Assembly (NCBI GenBank): GCA_964602595.1
Contig: CAZRRO010000014.1
Location: 119,775-183,774, forward strand
Reading direction: 5' to 3'
DNA length: 64,000 nt
Source of the DNA: CAIWAH01 sp964602595
GTDB taxonomy: Bacteria; Verrucomicrobiota; Verrucomicrobiia; Limisphaerales; UBA9464
Both the position numbers and the translations under genes were made by a program. This document shows positions 27,774-36,190 of this stretch, piece by piece. Every line of letters starts with the position of its first letter. Position 1 is the stretch's first letter. The notes beneath the pieces are model-generated. The model did no database searches. It saw only the letters and a program-made list of their open reading frames with translations, and was not told the origin of the DNA.

Positions 27774-27812
27774 GCTCGCCACGCGTGGAAGATTCTGGCG
27801 GGATGCGCCCGC

Positions 27813-30365
27813 ATGATTCGGCACCGCGGAAACATCGGTTGGCTGGGGGCACTGTTGACCAGCCTCGTCGTCCTGCTTTCGCCGCAGGCGGACGAAGCGA
27901 TCCTCACCGCCGATTTCTCGGTTGCCGCCGGCCGAATTCGCCCGCTGCACGGGCTCAACAAGGGCCCGCTGGTTCCCGGCGGACTCTTCGACGTGGTCCG
28001 GGAGCACCGCGAACTGGGTGTCCCTTTCGCGCGATTGCATGACTGCGGGTGGCCCAATCCCTACGTGGTTGATCACCACGCCGTATTCGCTAATCCAAAT
28101 GCCGATCCCACCCGGCCGGAAAGTTACGACTTTCGCCTCACCGACGAATACCTCGCCGCGGTGCGCCGCACAGGGGCCGAGCCGATTTATCGCCTGGGCG
28201 AAAGCATCGAACACACGACGGTGAAGCGACATGTCCACCCGCCCGCCGACCCGGATAAATGGGCCGCGGTTTGCCTCGGGATCATCCGCCACTACAACGA
28301 AGGCTGGGCCGACGGCTTCCACTACGGCATCCGCCACTGGGAAATCTGGAACGAGCCGGAGAATCGGCCGGCCATGTGGACCGGCACCGACGAAGACTAC
28401 CTGCGCCTTTACCGCACCGCCGCCCGGGCGATCAAACGAGAGTTCCCGTCGCTGAAGGTCGGCGGCCCGGCCCTCGGGGCGAGCGGCCAATTTGTCCCCG
28501 GCGAATTCGTGCCGACCGACTTTGCCGTCAAGTTCTTGACGATGTGCCGCACCGACCAGGTGCCGCTCAACTTCTTCTCGTGGCATTGCTACACCGCCGA
28601 CCCCGCCGAGCTCACGGCGCGTGCCCGGGCCATTCGCCGGTTGCTCGACGGCCACGGCTTCACCGACACGGAAAGTCACCTGAACGAATGGAACTATCTT
28701 CCCGGCAACAGTTGGGCCGCGCTCGGTTCCGCCGCCACGCCGGCATCCCGCCAAAACTTCTACGCCGACATGTCCGGTGCCCCGGGGGCCGCCTTCGCGG
28801 CGACGGCCCTGATTGAACTTCAGGAGGAGCCCGTGGATGTCTGCAACTTCTTCCACGGCGAACTCGGCGGCTTCGGCCTCTTCACCGAGCACGGCGCGCC
28901 GCTGAAAGTTTACCATGCCCTGCGCGCCTTCCAGGGATTGCGCGAAACCTCACGCCGGGTGGCGACCCAAGGTGCCGTGGCTGGCCGGTTGGCGTTCGCC
29001 GCGGGCCTGAGTTCGGACGGCCGGGAGGCATCCATGCTCATAAGCAATTCTGCCGACCCGCGCGGGGACTTTGTCCTGCAATGGCAGGGCTTTGCGTGGA
29101 CCGGTGGGGTCACTGCGGAGATCCGCACCGTCGGGACGGAACAGGATTTCTCCATGGTAAGGACCGAAACGCTCCCCGCTGAATCCGCGTCCTTGCGACT
29201 GCCGTTGAAGGCGCCCGCGGTCGCTTGGGTCCGCCTGCGCCCGACCGCCGGGGCCGCGGCCCGGTCCCCGCTGACCATCAGCTCGCCCGCCTCGCGATTG
29301 GTGTTCCAGCGTAGCCTTGCGGGCGATGCGACCATTCCCGTCGTGGGCACGGGGGCTCTGCCCGGCGCGACGGTGGAGGCGCGTTTAGTGGATGTCGCTA
29401 CGGGCCGGCCGGGGGACTGGACGGCGCTCGGCAGTGTCCAGGTGGACTATGGTTTCCGCGGCCAACTGCGCGCCGCCGCTGGCTGGTATTCACTCGAGGT
29501 TAGGGCTCGCGGCGACGGCTTCACTGGGGCGGCATCGGTCGGTCGGGTAGGCGTCGGCGAGGTTTTTGTGGTCGTCGGCCACTCGGTCGCGCACGGCGGC
29601 GACATCAACTTGCCGGGCGCGACCGACGACCGCGTCAACACCATCGCGCTGCCGGTGGGCGACCGCGAGGCGGAGCGCCGTTATCTGGCAACCGGTGACC
29701 CTCAGTTCCTGCCGCCGGCCGTCGGCCGGCAGTTCGGGGATCAGGTTCGACCGGCGCCCGCGGGGCATGGAACCTATTTCTGGGCCGCCTTCGCGGAGCA
29801 GGTGGCCCGCCGCCAAAACGTGCCGGTGCTGATGCTGAATGCGGCCTTCGGTGGCAGTAGTCTGGAGCATTGGGCAATGTCCGCCCGCGGGGAATCGTTT
29901 GCCCACCCTTTCGTGAATGCGTCGCTCCGGATGCCCTACCGACGGCTGGAACATGCGCTCACCCGATATGGCGCCCTCACCGGCGTGCGGGCGATCCTTT
30001 CCGACCAAGGGCAGAACGACTGGCCGGAACCGGATGCGGAGAAGATCGCTGCGAACTATGCCGCTTGGATCGAGCAGGCCAGAATTGATGCCGGCTGCCC
30101 GCACCTCGCCGTCGTGGTGAACCGCCAGTCACCTCCCGGCGGCAACGGCAACGTCCGAGGCGTTCAGGAGCGGATGATTCGGCAGCATCCTTACTGCTAT
30201 CCGGGCCCTGACTACGATTCCTTGGGGACCGCCGACCGCACCGACGGCGTCCACGTCAGCGCGACCGGAGCTCGCGAAGCGGCCCGGCTTTGGGCAGAGG
30301 CTTTGGGGCCTCAGTTTTTCCAGACGGTCAGCCCCATGTTGGCGCCGTCACCGGGGCCTCGGTAA
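27813..30365 (+). CDS. Secreted two-enzyme protein: GH39-like glycoside hydrolase plus SGNH esterase
   Basis: 850 residues from ATG 27813; earlier starts lie inside rlmN antisense. MIRHRGNIGWLGALLTSLVVLLSP is a signal peptide. The N-terminal half is a clan-A-type barrel: HWEIWNEPENRP carries the acid/base Glu of the NEP motif, and SHLNEWNYLPG about 120 residues later likely carries the nucleophile, as in GH39 xylosidase/iduronidase-type enzymes. A beta-sandwich follows (about 380-570). The last 280 residues are an SGNH/sialate-esterase-like domain: block I is GHSVAHG (Ser present), then LNAAFGGSSLEHW, SDQGQNDW and the catalytic DGVHVSATG. It probably removes both glycosyl and acyl groups from a decorated polysaccharide outside the cytoplasm. 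GH family assignment is tentative. Confidence 0.78.
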   Translation: MIRHRGNIGWLGALLTSLVVLLSPQADEAILTADFSVAAGRIRPLHGLNKGPLVPGGLFDVVREHRELGVPFARLHDCGWPNPYVVDHHAVFANPNADPTRPESYDFRLTDEYLAAVRRTGAEPIYRLGESIEHTTVKRHVHPPADPDKWAAVCLGIIRHYNEGWADGFHYGIRHWEIWNEPENRPAMWTGTDEDYLRLYRTAARAIKREFPSLKVGGPALGASGQFVPGEFVPTDFAVKFLTMCRTDQVPLNFFSWHCYTADPAELTARARAIRRLLDGHGFTDTESHLNEWNYLPGNSWAALGSAATPASRQNFYADMSGAPGAAFAATALIELQEEPVDVCNFFHGELGGFGLFTEHGAPLKVYHALRAFQGLRETSRRVATQGAVAGRLAFAAGLSSDGREASMLISNSADPRGDFVLQWQGFAWTGGVTAEIRTVGTEQDFSMVRTETLPAESASLRLPLKAPAVAWVRLRPTAGAAARSPLTISSPASRLVFQRSLAGDATIPVVGTGALPGATVEARLVDVATGRPGDWTALGSVQVDYGFRGQLRAAAGWYSLEVRARGDGFTGAASVGRVGVGEVFVVVGHSVAHGGDINLPGATDDRVNTIALPVGDREAERRYLATGDPQFLPPAVGRQFGDQVRPAPAGHGTYFWAAFAEQVARRQNVPVLMLNAAFGGSSLEHWAMSARGESFAHPFVNASLRMPYRRLEHALTRYGALTGVRAILSDQGQNDWPEPDAEKIAANYAAWIEQARIDAGCPHLAVVVNRQSPPGGNGNVRGVQERMIRQHPYCYPGPDYDSLGTADRTDGVHVSATGAREAARLWAEALGPQFFQTVSPMLAPSPGPR

Positions 30366-30572
30366 AATGAATGTCGGCAAAACACCCGGCGGGTGATGAC
30401 CGGAAAGAGTCGATTCAGGTCATGAAATTGTCGGCTGAGCTCCCGATTTGGCGGCTTATCCGCCGCCCAGTGCCGTGGGGTCCGCCGGCGATCCGGGGCA
30501 ATCGCTGCCCCTGCGTCAGCATGATTCCCACGGTCCACCGCTCGTTGTAGGGTATGGGCCGGAAACACGTCC

Positions 30573-31136
30573 ATGGCCCTCAAAGCAACGATCTACAAAG
30601 CCCAAGTCCAGCTGTCGGACCTGGATCGCAATGTCTACTGCGACCACTCGGTGACCATCGCCCGGCATCCCTCGGAAACGGATGAACGGCTGTTGGTCCG
30701 GTTGCTTGCCTTTGCCCTCAATGCTCCGGGCGATTCCAACGAACCACCGCTGGAACTGGCCAAGGACATGTGGGAGCCCGATGAACCCAGCCTTTGGCAG
30801 AAAGACCCAACCGGCCGCGTCACGCACTGGATCGACGTCGGTCAGCCGGACGAGAAACGGCTGCTGCGGACGTCCGCCCGGGTGGATCGGGTGAGTGTCT
30901 ACAGCTTCAGTTCCAGCACGCCCATCTGGTGGAAGGATCTCGAAAACCGGCTCACCCGCCTGCGCAACCTGACGGTGTGGCAGATTCCCGCGAAGGAGAG
31001 TCAGGCACTCGCCGCCTTGGCCCAGCGGGCGATGCAGTTGCAGGTCACGGTGCAGGACGGATCCATCTGGGTGGGCGATGGCGCGCAGTCGGTCGAAATC
31101 AACCTGCTGCGATTGATGGGGCCGGCGAACCATTGA
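30573..31136 (+). CDS. yaeQ: YaeQ-family protein
   Basis: 187 residues, the full length of the family. The opening ALKATIYKAQVQLSDLDRNVY, then HPSETDERLLVRLLAFAL, PDEPSLWQKDPTGRVTHWID and VGQPDEKRLLR are diagnostic. YaeQ has a PD-(D/E)xK nuclease-like fold with the acidic residues in WIDVGQPDEKRL; its cellular role is not settled. Single gene on the plus strand. The 207 bases before it show no gene. Confidence 0.92.
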   Translation: MALKATIYKAQVQLSDLDRNVYCDHSVTIARHPSETDERLLVRLLAFALNAPGDSNEPPLELAKDMWEPDEPSLWQKDPTGRVTHWIDVGQPDEKRLLRTSARVDRVSVYSFSSSTPIWWKDLENRLTRLRNLTVWQIPAKESQALAALAQRAMQLQVTVQDGSIWVGDGAQSVEINLLRLMGPANH

Positions 31137-31209
31137 GGCTGGGGGGCCAACGGCTCCACCCTCGCGTCAGTTGGCCAGCGCCGAACACCGCACCGTCTGC
31201 CGCGCGTTT

Positions 31210-31623
31210 CTAGGCCCTCAGACGTTGCTTCTGGAAGGCTCGCTCCGCCCATGCCCCAAGCACGACGCCAACCGCGTAGGCGAGCAGGTCCGGGCTGTTG
31301 AACACGCTGCCGAGCACCAGGTGCCCCAGGCGGGTTGCACGAATTCCGTCGATCCACGGAGCGTTATACAGCTGCAGGAACTCAACGGACCACGCGAAAC
31401 CGACGGCGAGAATGGCAATCCGCGTCGTCGAGCTGCGGGGAAAGGTGAACCCAAAGCAGAGAAAAATGACCAACGCCCAAAGGGCGTCCCCACCGTATTT
31501 CGCGACGAACTGTGGGAGCGGCAACAGCCTCGACCGCCACAGCAGGCCGATCCCGATCACCAGCGTGATCGCCAAGGCGTAGGTCGGACGGCTCCGCTGG
31601 GCTGCGATGGCTGGGCCGGGCAT
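31210..31623 (-). CDS. DUF2809-family membrane protein
   Basis: 137 residues from ATG 31621-31623 (MPGPAIAAQ); an ATG at 31668 would add 15 residues. Four membrane segments: TYALAITLVIGIGLLW, ALWALVIFLCFGF, TRIAILAVGFAWSVEFLQLY and PDLLAYAVGVVLGAW. The segment FVAKYGGDALWALVIFL fits the DUF2809 signature. Function unknown. It lies downstream of the type I restriction operon but shows no functional link to it. Confidence 0.7.
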   Translation of the reverse strand: MPGPAIAAQRSRPTYALAITLVIGIGLLWRSRLLPLPQFVAKYGGDALWALVIFLCFGFTFPRSSTTRIAILAVGFAWSVEFLQLYNAPWIDGIRATRLGHLVLGSVFNSPDLLAYAVGVVLGAWAERAFQKQRLRA

Positions 31624-31718
31624 TGGATTCGGGATCAAGTTGGATTTGTGGACTTCACCCAAGGTCACAAAGTTGCTCGACTTTGGCCACGATCCGGCGT
31701 TGTTCGTCTTCCCCGGTG

Positions 31719-32372
31719 CTAGACATGGTAAGTCACGGCATCCTTGTCTCCGATGCTGACGTGTCCGGCCCTCTGAAGCCCTTCCACCAGGCCGGCCGCA
31801 TCGGCGTCGGTGGCGTCCTTGCCCAGCAATGTTCGGAGATGGCTCAGGAGCGTCCCTTTCTTTTTCGGACGGTTGGTGACGTTGTTCCTCAAGTGCCCGA
31901 GTGCCCGGATCAAAGGCTCCTCCGGCACCGCAGTCCCGGCCTTCGGTGCCTTGGGTGTGTTGGCTGCCGCCTTGGGTGGGCCGGAGAAAGTCAGCGTGGC
32001 GAAGCTGTCATGGCGGCGGGCGTGAATGTGCCGGCTCCGCAGATGCTCGATCAGCGGGTCAAATCCCGTGTCCTTGGAGACGATGTGGATGTAGGCGGCA
32101 GGATCGGCACTCACGGTCCGGCCGACGTAGTAGGCCAGCGTGAAGTCGAGCGCGTTCTTGCCGGAGGACGACAACCGAATTAGCTGCACGGAGGTGGCAT
32201 GCTCCATCAGTTTTTCGACGAGTCCGGCATCCAGCTTGGTCTGCTTCGCTCCCAGCAACAGCGTGAAGTTCACCGACTTGGCCCCGATCACGGAGACATC
32301 GACCTGATGGACGTTCTCAAAGTCCACGAAGACATGATTGAGCGGTGGAGCGATTTCGTGGGTGGCAGGCAT
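31719..32372 (-). CDS. NYN/PIN-like nuclease with OST-HTH-like C-terminus
   Basis: 217 residues. The first 130 are a NYN/PIN-like domain: FVDFENVHQVD carries the catalytic Asp pair, KNALDFTLAYYVGR a further Asp, and IHIVSKDTGFDPLIEHLRSR the last acidic motif. A Pro/Lys/Ala-rich linker follows, and the last 65 residues (EEPLIRALGHLRNN, LLSHLRTLLGKD, LQRAGHVSIGDKDAVTY) resemble a LOTUS/OST-HTH winged helix, a fold known for RNA binding. It starts 5 bases after hsdS, so it is very probably co-transcribed with the type I restriction system. Such proteins are likely RNases; the role in this operon is unknown. Confidence 0.75.
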   Translation of the reverse strand: MPATHEIAPPLNHVFVDFENVHQVDVSVIGAKSVNFTLLLGAKQTKLDAGLVEKLMEHATSVQLIRLSSSGKNALDFTLAYYVGRTVSADPAAYIHIVSKDTGFDPLIEHLRSRHIHARRHDSFATLTFSGPPKAAANTPKAPKAGTAVPEEPLIRALGHLRNNVTNRPKKKGTLLSHLRTLLGKDATDADAAGLVEGLQRAGHVSIGDKDAVTYHV

Positions 32373-32377
32373 GGGGG

Positions 32378-33892
32378 TTACGGGTTGGTGATTTCGGCGA
32401 CGAGGGCGGAGAGGAGGTTCGCGGCGGTGGCGCGGGAGGAGGCGAGCTGCGTTTCCAACGCGTCCACCAAGGCCATCAGTTGCTCCACTTTGGCCACGAT
32501 CCGGCGTTGTTCGGCGAGGGGTGGGATGGAGATCGGAGTCTTTCCGAGATTCTTTTGGTTGATCGAGGCCTGGTTGACCGCTCGCTGCGCAATCGAAACG
32601 AAGTAGCCAGCGGCTCTCAACTCCCGCAGTGCAATATTGAGGTATCTGGAATCGATTCCAGCGATTGGCCTGAGCAGCAGAAGATTCACCCCGTGAACAA
32701 GTGTTGGGTCGTCGATCGTGCAGATAGCGGTCTTACCGAGATGGGGCTCGCTGTTGATGTGGCTGAAGAGGATGTCGCCCTTTAGAACAGCGTGTTTCGC
32801 CACAACGTCAGCCGGCAAGTCATCCGCATAACCAACACGGGCCAAGTCGACGGTCTCACGGGAGATTGTCTCGATTCGCGTGATCTTGAATTTGCCGACG
32901 ACTTTGCTGGGCTTTCCGTTGAAGCCGTTTTTCAGGACTGCCAAGAGGGACTCGAACCTCGCCCACAGCCATGTGTCAGGTAATTGGAGCCGCGAGACCC
33001 ATTCCGAATCTCCGACCGTCTGGCCGTCACTCGGGATTTGAGGGAGTTCGTCGTTGGGGTCTTGGGGGACGAGTTTGCCTTGGACAGCGAGGGTGAGGAT
33101 GGATTTGCGGAGGTCGGCGGGGGGGATGGCGTAGGACGGGTGGAAGAGGAACGGGAGGTTGGCCGGGGTGGGCGCGTCGGCGAAGCGGGCCAGCGACGCG
33201 CGGGCGAGCGCGGCGTGCCGCGTCTCCCGTTCCTGCTGCTGCACCTCCAGCCGATCACACAACGCCATCAACTCATCCACCTTCGCCACGATCCGCTTCT
33301 GTTCGGCGAGGGGCGGGAGCGCAAAGTGGCGGTCGAGTGAGGGTGGAAACTTAACGAAAGGTTGAGCGGAGCCGCCGCGAACCCAGAAGTGTTCGTTGTT
33401 CAGAACCAAGTAGGCAAAATCGAAGTCGAACAAGCTTGGCTCCGGACGAGTGATGTTAGTGTTGGCAATCGCGCACCATTTTCCGGAAGCCTTGAACGCT
33501 TTGCCGCACCGAGCGCCAACCGCCGAGATAATGATTGCTTGGCCTTCGTGCTCGTAATCGTCGCACCACACGTCTGCGCCTGAAGCGCTGAATCCCTGGA
33601 AGCGTCCGGCGGCGGGTTCTTCGTGGAGCTTTCCTTTGATGAGCTTGCTGTTTCCACTTCGGTTTTTGATCGCGTCAGCGAGGAGGACCACGCGCCAATT
33701 TTCAGGAACGTCGGACACATTGATGGGTTCGGCGTCCTCGACTGAGGCATACGGGACAGCAGGTTCAGCCGCCGAGTGCGGCACCAAGCCACCTTCCACC
33801 GCCAGGTGCATCACCAGTTCGCGCAGTTGCTTCACCCCGTTCGGAGTGTCCGCGAGTTCGTCGAACTTGTTGAAGAAGGCTTCCAGCTTCAT
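32378..33892 (-). CDS. hsdS: Type I restriction-modification specificity subunit
   Basis: 504 residues with the standard two-half layout. Each half has a target-recognition domain followed by a conserved helix: LPPLAEQKRIVAKVDELMAL and IPPLAEQRRIVAKVEQLMAL. The N-terminal MKLEAFFNKFDELADTPNG helix is typical of EcoKI/EcoAI-like subunits. It recognises a bipartite DNA site and docks HsdM and HsdR. Its ATG overlaps the hsdM stop by four bases. Both halves look intact, so the recognition module should work. Confidence 0.93.
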   Translation of the reverse strand: MKLEAFFNKFDELADTPNGVKQLRELVMHLAVEGGLVPHSAAEPAVPYASVEDAEPINVSDVPENWRVVLLADAIKNRSGNSKLIKGKLHEEPAAGRFQGFSASGADVWCDDYEHEGQAIIISAVGARCGKAFKASGKWCAIANTNITRPEPSLFDFDFAYLVLNNEHFWVRGGSAQPFVKFPPSLDRHFALPPLAEQKRIVAKVDELMALCDRLEVQQQERETRHAALARASLARFADAPTPANLPFLFHPSYAIPPADLRKSILTLAVQGKLVPQDPNDELPQIPSDGQTVGDSEWVSRLQLPDTWLWARFESLLAVLKNGFNGKPSKVVGKFKITRIETISRETVDLARVGYADDLPADVVAKHAVLKGDILFSHINSEPHLGKTAICTIDDPTLVHGVNLLLLRPIAGIDSRYLNIALRELRAAGYFVSIAQRAVNQASINQKNLGKTPISIPPLAEQRRIVAKVEQLMALVDALETQLASSRATAANLLSALVAEITNP

Positions 33893-35364
33893 TCAGCAGT
33901 CCCGGCGGTTGCGGTGAGGGCGTGGTGGAGTTCCTGTTTCAGCGCGGCGCGGGTGGCGGCGATCTGGGAGAGGAGCTTTTCGTATTCGGGCAGGAGGTGG
34001 TCCACGTCGCCGGGGCCGGTGTCGGGGTTGTGCGGGTTCTTGAGGTCGAGATTGAAGTTGCCGGCCTTGATCTGGTCGATGGAGACGCGCCAGGCCTGCT
34101 CGTTTTCCACGCGGGACTTGAACCCGTCCTTTTCCTCGCCCCACCAGGCGCGCTCGGCCTCGAATTCCTCGATGCGGATGGGTTTGCCCTTGTTGTAGCT
34201 CTTGGCGCCGGGCGGATAGGGGTGCTCGTAATACCAGACGTGGGTGGTGGGCGCGCCCTTGGTGAAGAAGAGGAGGTTGGTGCGGATGCCCGTGTAGGGA
34301 TTGAAGACGCCGTTGGGCAGGCGGACGATGGTGTGGAGGTTGCACTCGGTGAGGAGGGCTTCCTTGATGCGGGTCTTGACGCCTTCGCCAAAGAGGGTGC
34401 CGTCGGGCAGCACGAGTCCGGCGCGGCCGCCGGGCTTGAGCAGCTTCATGAGGAGCACGAGGAAGAGGTCGGCGGTCTCGCGGGTGCGGAACTCGGCGGG
34501 GTAGTTGGACTCGATGCCATCCTCCTCCATGCCGCCGAAGGGCGGGTTGGTGACGATGACGTCCACGCGCTCCTTCGGGCCCCAGTCGCGCAGGGGGCGG
34601 GCGAGGGTGTTGTCGTGGCGGACGTTCGACGGAACGTCGATGCCGTGCAGGAGGAGATTGGTCATGCACAGGACGTGCGGGAGGTGCTTCTTCTCGATGC
34701 CGGCGAAGCAGTCCTGGATGGTGCGCTCGTGGGCTTCGGTCTTCGCCTGTTTGCGCAGGTGCTCGATGGCGCAGACGAGGAAGCCGCCGGTGCCGCAGGC
34801 GGGATCGAGGATGGTCTCGCCGAGGCGTGGATTGACCTGCTCGACGATGAACTGGGTGACGGCGCGCGGGGTGTAGAACTCGCCCGCATTGCCCGCAGAC
34901 TGGAGGTCCTTGAGGAGCTTTTCGTAGATGTCGCCGAACATGTGGCGGTCATCGGAGGCGTTGAAGTCGATGCCGTTGATCTTGTTGATGACCTGGCGCA
35001 TCAACGTGCCGTTCTTCATGTAGTTGTTGGCGTCCTCGAAGGCCATCCGGATGAGCCCGGCGATCTTATCACCGCCGCCGGTGAGGGCCTTGAGCTTGGG
35101 CAGGAGGGTGTTGTTGATGAAGTCGAGCAGTGCCTCGCCGGTGATGCCTTCGTCGTCGGTGGCCCAGGTGGACCAGCGGAGGTGCTGCGGGAGGGGCGAC
35201 TTGTAGTCGTCGCGCAGGACTTCCATTTCCTTTTCGCGGTCGTCGAAGATTTTCAGGAAGAACATCCAGCCGAGCTGCTCCAGGCGCTGCGCGTCGCCGT
35301 AGGTGCCGGCGTCCTTGCGCATGATGTCCTGGATGGTTTTGACGATGTTGGAGACGTTGGGCAT
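33889..35364 (-). CDS. hsdM: Type I restriction-modification DNA methyltransferase subunit
   Basis: 491 residues. The N-terminal helical domain (IVKTIQDIMRKDAGTYGDAQ) is followed by the SAM-binding motif LDPACGTGGFLV near 186-197 and the N6-adenine catalytic motif TNPPFGG near 271-277. It transfers a methyl group to adenine N6 in the hsdS target site and is needed for cleavage. It starts 5 bases before the end of the kinase-like gene's spacer and overlaps hsdS by four bases, so translation is coupled. Confidence 0.96.
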   Translation of the reverse strand: MPNVSNIVKTIQDIMRKDAGTYGDAQRLEQLGWMFFLKIFDDREKEMEVLRDDYKSPLPQHLRWSTWATDDEGITGEALLDFINNTLLPKLKALTGGGDKIAGLIRMAFEDANNYMKNGTLMRQVINKINGIDFNASDDRHMFGDIYEKLLKDLQSAGNAGEFYTPRAVTQFIVEQVNPRLGETILDPACGTGGFLVCAIEHLRKQAKTEAHERTIQDCFAGIEKKHLPHVLCMTNLLLHGIDVPSNVRHDNTLARPLRDWGPKERVDVIVTNPPFGGMEEDGIESNYPAEFRTRETADLFLVLLMKLLKPGGRAGLVLPDGTLFGEGVKTRIKEALLTECNLHTIVRLPNGVFNPYTGIRTNLLFFTKGAPTTHVWYYEHPYPPGAKSYNKGKPIRIEEFEAERAWWGEEKDGFKSRVENEQAWRVSIDQIKAGNFNLDLKNPHNPDTGPGDVDHLLPEYEKLLSQIAATRAALKQELHHALTATAGTAE

Positions 35365-35368
35365 GGGG

Positions 35369-36154
35369 CTAGGCAGGGCGCGGAGTAGTGGTGGAGCGGC
35401 GGACGGCGCGAACGGTATGGCCGGCGGCCAGTGTGTCGGCGATGAACTGGAGGAACCCTCCGGCGGGCCGGCAGGGAATCACGTCAAAGGGGATGAGGTC
35501 GTCCTGGAAGCGCACAAGGTTCTTTGTGTGGGCGTCGAAGATGCCGAGGTTGTCCTCGGCGCGATAGTAGCCGCATTCGGTCACCTTGGTGAAGCCCAGC
35601 CGGGCGAACCACGCGTCGATCTCGGGTTGGGTGACAGGCACGAGGTCGAACCGGGGTTGCGACGTGACGACGGCGAGGTCGTCGCCTTGGTCGAGGATGC
35701 CTTCGAGGTGGTTCAGGCCGGGAACGAGCTGGTTCTGGAGGTGTAGCCGTTCGAGGTATTCGAGCGGGGTTGCTTCCCACAGGTGGAAGCGGCGGGCGTC
35801 CTGGTCGGAGGACACCAAAGCGAGGTCGATGCCGGGAGCCAGGCCGAAGATGCCGTCGCGCGTGACCTTGAAGACGCGTTCCCCGTCGCGAAACCAGTCA
35901 TGTTCCTGGCCGCCACGTTCCAAGCGCGGAACGATCCGATCAGGATTCAGCAGCAGACCCAGACTTCGCGCCCATTCACGAAGGCCTTCCGTCTGCCGGG
36001 CGAGAGCGGGCGTCCCAGATGGGCCGCCACCTGACGCCGAAAGTCCTCGGAGGTGATCGAGCGCCGCGCCGACAAGATCCGCGCCATCTGCTCGGCGGAG
36101 AGCAGCGGTTTCACCGGCATCGTGTTGGCGGAAGTTGGCGGCATCGTCGGACAT
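35369..36154 (-). CDS. Polyvalent-protein-type kinase-like protein inside the type I operon
   Basis: Up to 261 residues from ATG 36152-36154, but the start is uncertain: the first 70 codons overlap a 57-codon ORF in another frame with better GC3, and a TTG at 35921-35923 would give 184 residues. The clear part begins ERGGQEHDWFRDGERVFKVTRDGIFG, then YLERLHLQNQLVPG, and near the C-terminus NLGIFDAHTKNLVRFQDD with PFDVIPCRP. The pattern GG-EH, a Lys in FKVT, D-x-H-x-x-N and a later D resembles the Ser/Thr/Tyr kinase domain described from phage polyvalent proteins (PF18762 from memory). If active it would phosphorylate a protein or small molecule. It lies between hsdR and hsdM and ends 5 bases before hsdM. 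Confidence 0.72.
   Translation of the reverse strand: MSDDAANFRQHDAGETAALRRADGADLVGAALDHLRGLSASGGGPSGTPALARQTEGLREWARSLGLLLNPDRIVPRLERGGQEHDWFRDGERVFKVTRDGIFGLAPGIDLALVSSDQDARRFHLWEATPLEYLERLHLQNQLVPGLNHLEGILDQGDDLAVVTSQPRFDLVPVTQPEIDAWFARLGFTKVTECGYYRAEDNLGIFDAHTKNLVRFQDDLIPFDVIPCRPAGGFLQFIADTLAAGHTVRAVRRSTTTPRPA
35947..36120 (-). CDS. Possible 57-residue small protein overlapping the kinase-like gene
   Basis: ATG 36118-36120, TGA 35947-35949, in a different frame from the kinase-like gene. The product begins MPVKPLLSAEQMARILSARR, continues with a helical basic stretch (SEDFRRQVAAHLGR) and ends VNGREVWVCC. Almost every codon ends in G or C, like surrounding genes, whereas the competing frame does not, which favours this one as the real coding frame here. 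No family is recognised. The kinase frame continues just past this stop, so the alternative is a frameshift between one ancestral longer gene's halves. Confidence 0.4.
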   Translation of the reverse strand: MPVKPLLSAEQMARILSARRSITSEDFRRQVAAHLGRPLSPGRRKAFVNGREVWVCC

Positions 36155-36190
36155 GGAGAGGCTACGCGGAGGGCGGAGGTTGGCAACCCA

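Noticed and set aside
27774..28916. Upstream extension of the rlmN frame
   Set aside because: It is antisense to the glycoside hydrolase barrel; residues before the chosen ATG do not resemble RlmN.
33922..35388. A 488-codon plus-strand frame opposite hsdM
   Set aside because: Val/Gly/Glu-rich composition typical of antisense frames; hsdM has all methyltransferase motifs.
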